8,749 nt of DNA from an uncultured Bacillota bacterium. Its GTDB lineage: Bacteria > Bacillota > Clostridia > Peptostreptococcales > Anaerovoracaceae. Numbering within the stretch: the stretch's first letter is position 1; the number at the start of each line of letters is the position of its first letter. Location of the stretch: positions 1 through 8,749 of the forward strand of contig CAMOZS010000058.1 in assembly GCA_946631075.1 (NCBI GenBank). Reading direction: 5' to 3'. Shown here piece by piece: positions 6,335 through 8,749 of the stretch. A program made the translations under genes and the position numbers. A model generated the notes under the pieces. That model did no database searches, was not told where the DNA came from, and saw only the letters and a program-made list of their open reading frames with translations.

Positions 6335-7606
6335 TTACCTCAGCCACTTGACGTCGCGGAAAGTAGCGCTGAACTTGCTCTTATGGAATCTCTTAGCGAA
6401 CTTCAGCAGCTTGTCTCTCTCGTTGTTTGCCGGGCTTTCATGGACCACATCCGGCAGCATGTGCCAGAGCTCGTCAGCCCGCTCCGGATCATCTGTGATC
6501 CCCGCCTCGATGATGTCATCGGCGTCGATCCTCAGATCCTCAGCGAAAATGGGCTGCCGCTCAGCCAGCACCTGCTTCAGGATCGCATCACGTCCGATGA
6601 TCCTCTGATTGCTGTAGTCATAGACGATGACCTGTGCCTTGGACAGCTTGTCATAGAAATTATATTTATCCCAGGTCCCGCACCGGTAGATGAATTTCTT
6701 CAGCTGGGTATCGCTGCCGACAAAGTGGAGCTTGGGAAGCATCTTCTTGGCGTCCAGAAGGTATTCCAGGTCCAGCTCCTCGTGAGGAAGCCAGGAAACA
6801 GCCTTCTTGTATGCCTTGTCAAAGCAGATATAAAAGAGGGCCATCCGCCGCAGGGTGATGTGCTTGATCTTATCGATGTTCTCGGTCAGGATCTCATAAT
6901 CGCTGAGCCCCCTGCGGTCATGGACCATCCCTTCCGGACCGACGATGGCCGGAAGCAGTCCCAGTCCCTGGAGCATCTTCAGGTACTTGCCCGCGTGGTT
7001 TCCGTTGATGGCCAGGGAGAACTCATAGAGGATCTGTTCCTTGTCCGCCTCCTGCAGCAGGTCGGCGCAGCCGGCGATGTCCTCTGACAGTTCCTTAGTC
7101 AGATCGAATCCGTACAGTCCGACATAGCGCAGTCCCCTCAGCATCTGGATGGGGTCCTTGCGGAAGACTTCCCGGATATCGCCCGCCGCCCGCAGAAGGG
7201 ACTTACGGATATCCTTCAGCCCGTCGTAGGGATCGACCGGGCTCTTGTTCGGGTGCTCGGCGATGGCTTCGCAGGTAAAATGATAGACCCTGGGAAGCGT
7301 GTTCTCGATCGTCTCCTTCAATGTGACCACGTCCGCCACGATCCCTTCGTAGCGGTCCTCGATATTCAGGTCGTCATACTCGACGTATTCCGTGTAATCC
7401 AGCCGGCTGGTCCTGCTTCCCAGAGCTTCCGCCTCCGGGAAGAGCTCCCTCAGCCTTTGCTGTGGACAGTCGGTGTAGAGGTCCCAGTCCTGGGGCTTCT
7501 CCCCCAGTTCTCCTCCGGTAACGCACTGGCCGGCGCACCAGACGTCGTACTGCTCCGCCGTCAGCTTATTGATGATCTGGTTTATTTCCTTCGGCAGCTT
7601 AATCAT
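6335..7606 (-). CDS. Divergent CCA-adding/poly(A) polymerase family protein, active site degenerate
   Basis: The 423-residue protein has the length and layout of class II CCA-adding enzymes. The nucleotidyltransferase head has a DxD pair (D40-W-D42). VDPYDGLKDI (124-133) matches IDPFGGLEDL, then MLRGLRYVGLYGFDL (155-169), and a C-terminal tRNA-binding-like tail contains DADDIIEAGI and DKLLKFAKRF. Key motifs are altered, however. GGxVRD is AGQCVTGG (25-32), so the Arg and Asp are lost. RRDFTINAMA appears as RVYHFTCEAIA (106-116). The base-reading motif EDxxR reads KDPIQ (150-154). It may therefore not add CCA, and could be an inactive or repurposed paralogue. The ATG at 7604-7606 is preferred because GGAGG lies upstream and residues of the longer frame are a shadow of the preceding gene. 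It overlaps the yhaM-like gene by 8 nt and precedes recD2 by 20 nt. Confidence 0.8.
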   Translation of the reverse strand: MIKLPKEINQIINKLTAEQYDVWCAGQCVTGGELGEKPQDWDLYTDCPQQRLRELFPEAEALGSRTSRLDYTEYVEYDDLNIEDRYEGIVADVVTLKETIENTLPRVYHFTCEAIAEHPNKSPVDPYDGLKDIRKSLLRAAGDIREVFRKDPIQMLRGLRYVGLYGFDLTKELSEDIAGCADLLQEADKEQILYEFSLAINGNHAGKYLKMLQGLGLLPAIVGPEGMVHDRRGLSDYEILTENIDKIKHITLRRMALFYICFDKAYKKAVSWLPHEELDLEYLLDAKKMLPKLHFVGSDTQLKKFIYRCGTWDKYNFYDKLSKAQVIVYDYSNQRIIGRDAILKQVLAERQPIFAEDLRIDADDIIEAGITDDPERADELWHMLPDVVHESPANNERDKLLKFAKRFHKSKFSATFRDVKWLR

Positions 7607-8570
7607 TCTCTTCCTCCCCAATCCTGTACAGGGTACGGTTATCCAAAGTCCAGACGCGCTCGCTGAACTTGCCGGGCTCCGTCTTCTCCAGCACCTCCTG
7701 CATATCGAACATCTTGGCATCGATCATATCCAGGTAGTGGAGCATCTCCGCCTCCGGGAACAGGGGCTTCTTCGGGCTGCCGTATTCCGGCTCATAGTGG
7801 TGTGTCAGCATCATATGCTCGACCAGGACCGCTTTCTCGTGGGAAATGCCCAGCTCACAGGCGATCTTCTCGATCTCCCGCACGCCCAGGACCAGATGTC
7901 CCAGCATCTTCCCCTCAAAGGAGTATCCGGGGGAGATCCCCAGTTCATTGGACTCGATCTCGTCGATCTTCTCGATATCGTGGAGGATCACTCCCGCCAT
8001 CAGCAGGTCCGGATCCAGGTTGGTATAGACCTGACATGCCCGCTCGGCCATCATCAGCATCCGCTTCTCGTGGTAGAGCAGTCCCGCCAGCTCGGCGTGA
8101 TGGTTCTTCTGGGCGGCCGGGTAGTACATCAGCTTGTCCTTACGGCGTTCCAGGATGGTCGTGCAAAGGCTGCGCAGTTCCTCATCGGCGAATCCTGCAG
8201 CCTTTGCGTAAATATAATCATACATCTGCTGAGGATCCTCGGGAGCGGCCTTGATGAAATCCGCCATATCGATCTGATCCTCTGCTCCGGTCAGCCGGAT
8301 CCGCATGATGCGCAGCTGCTTCATTCCGTTCCATTCGGTCACCAGGGCGCGGATCTTGAGGATGCTGTTCTCCTTGATCCTCTGCAGACCCGCGATCTCC
8401 GCGTCCGCAATGTCCCATTTCTTCCCGTTGATCTCACCGGAATTGTCTCCCAGCAGGAGGTCCAGGTAGGTCTTCTTATTGGATCCGACCTTGAGGGCGA
8501 TGCTCTTTACCAGAAAGAAGGACGTAATGTCCTCCCCCGGCCGGATATCCGCGATGTATCTTTCCTTCAT
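7599..8570 (-). CDS. yhaM: YhaM-like 3'-5' exoribonuclease, OB-fold plus HD domain
   Basis: The 323 residues compare with about 314 for Bacillus subtilis YhaM, and the two align along their whole length. The N-terminal OB-fold (about 10-95: FFLVKS, YLDLLLGDNSGEINGKKWD) would bind nucleic acid. The HD domain follows: YPAAQKNHHAEL (150-161), GLLYH (163-167), GVILHD with the metal pair His197-Asp198, GHL (His225), THH (257-258) and LHYLDMIDAKM (277-287). The end PGKFSERVWTLDNR matches the YhaM C-terminus. YhaM trims RNA (and can act on DNA) from the 3' end using divalent metal. After the HD pair, the usual Gly-Lys is Glu200-Lys201. The ATG at 8568-8570 has AAAGAGG about 9 nt upstream. It is the first gene of the - strand unit and overlaps the next gene by 8 nt. 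Confidence 0.92.
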   Translation of the reverse strand: MKERYIADIRPGEDITSFFLVKSIALKVGSNKKTYLDLLLGDNSGEINGKKWDIADAEIAGLQRIKENSILKIRALVTEWNGMKQLRIMRIRLTGAEDQIDMADFIKAAPEDPQQMYDYIYAKAAGFADEELRSLCTTILERRKDKLMYYPAAQKNHHAELAGLLYHEKRMLMMAERACQVYTNLDPDLLMAGVILHDIEKIDEIESNELGISPGYSFEGKMLGHLVLGVREIEKIACELGISHEKAVLVEHMMLTHHYEPEYGSPKKPLFPEAEMLHYLDMIDAKMFDMQEVLEKTEPGKFSERVWTLDNRTLYRIGEEEND

Positions 8571-8606
8571 ATAGTTCAGCCTCTTTCGTTGTAATAGTAT
8601 GTTTCC

Positions 8607-8635
8607 ATCATAACATAGAACCGTGGTCGATGCAA
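8607..8635 (-). promoter_or_regulatory. Sigma-A-type promoter of the yhaM-cca-like-recD2-comFC unit
   Basis: On the - strand, TTGCAT (8630-8635) and TATGAT (8607-8612) are separated by exactly 17 nt. This places the transcript start near 8600 and leaves a leader of about 30 nt before the yhaM-like ATG. Upstream, 8634-8665 is strikingly A/T-rich for this genome and includes the 12-nt palindrome AAAAATATTTTT (8634-8645), which could be an UP element or an operator. No other promoter is obvious between the four genes. Confidence 0.7.
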
Positions 8636-8674
8636 AAATATTTTTGGAAAATATTTACACTTTTTCTGTCGGCC

Positions 8675-8709
8675 ATTATAAAAGGAGCTGCTGCAGCGCA
8701 ACAGCTCCT
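8675..8709 (-). terminator. Intrinsic terminator of the gene entering from the right edge
   Basis: Read on the - strand, AGGAGCTGTTGC and GCAGCAGCTCCT pair in a 12-bp stem (one T-G wobble) around a 3-nt loop GCT. The T-rich tract TTTTATAAT follows. The stem is at 8683-8694 and 8698-8709. It separates the - strand gene to the right of the window from the yhaM-like unit's own promoter. Confidence 0.8.
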
Positions 8710-8717
8710 CGTTATGC

Positions 8718-8749
8718 TTATCTCAGTGGCTCGATTACTCGATGATCTC
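8718..8749 (-). other. Probable last codons of a - strand gene cut by the window edge
   Basis: The terminator at 8675-8709 implies a - strand gene ending just to the right. Two frames end here: one reads Glu-Ile-Ile-Glu-stop (stop at 8735-8737), the other ends Val-Ile-Glu-Pro-Leu-Arg-stop (stop at 8718-8720). Too little is present to choose between them or to name a product. Confidence 0.35.

Noticed and set aside
6315..6347. GTG start for recD2
   Set aside because: No ribosome binding site precedes it, it overlaps the upstream stop, and the family N-terminus begins at the ATG at 6312-6314.
7607..7720. N-terminal extension of the CCA-like gene into the yhaM-like gene
   Set aside because: The extra 38 residues are Arg/Cys/Pro-rich out-of-frame reading of the yhaM-like coding sequence; an ATG with GGAGG upstream at 7604-7606 gives the normal family N-terminus.
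7569..8594. 341-codon open frame on the + strand opposite the yhaM-like gene
   Set aside because: It covers the complement of a conserved YhaM-like protein, runs into that gene's leader, and has no family resemblance.

Overview
The window (GC-rich, roughly 57-60% by eye) looks like chromosomal DNA of an anaerobic Firmicute, most likely a high-GC Clostridia lineage. This rests on RecD2 lying next to a ComFC-type protein, a YhaM-type exoribonuclease, and a biotin synthase lacking one [2Fe-2S]-ligand cysteine of the E. coli enzyme. The exact taxon cannot be fixed from the sequence alone. I see no mobile element, CRISPR array, rRNA or tRNA.

Left third, + strand (1-3261): a biotin operon. It holds the 3' end of bioY (ECF biotin transporter S component), bioD (dethiobiotin synthetase), and one uninterrupted 736-codon gene that joins a complete BioA (DAPA aminotransferase) to a complete BioB (biotin synthase) through a short hydrophilic linker. 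The three visible biosynthetic activities cover KAPA to DAPA to dethiobiotin to biotin. No bioF, bioW, bioC or bioH is visible. A 28-bp imperfect tandem repeat with a GC hairpin overlaps the bioY stop and fills part of the bioY-bioD spacer.

Right two thirds, - strand (8570 down to 3252): a tightly packed four-gene unit read leftwards. It holds a YhaM-like OB/HD exoribonuclease, a full-length but active-site-degenerate CCA-adding/poly(A) polymerase family protein, RecD2 helicase and a ComFC-like phosphoribosyltransferase. The first two genes overlap by 8 nt, and the later gaps are about 20 and 12 nt. A good sigma-A-type promoter (TTGCAT, 17 nt, TATGAT) with an A/T-rich upstream tract sits 37 nt before the first gene. 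The unit ends convergently against the bioA-bioB fusion: the two genes overlap by 10 nt and a perfect 16-nt hairpin spans both stop codons.

Right edge (8571-8749): the promoter region and a strong intrinsic terminator (12-bp stem, 3-nt loop) for another - strand gene of which at most a few codons are in the window. The most noteworthy items are the BioA-BioB fusion, which links two non-consecutive steps of the pathway, and the CCA-family protein that keeps its fold and DxD pair but has lost the GGxVRD, RRD and EDxxR signatures.
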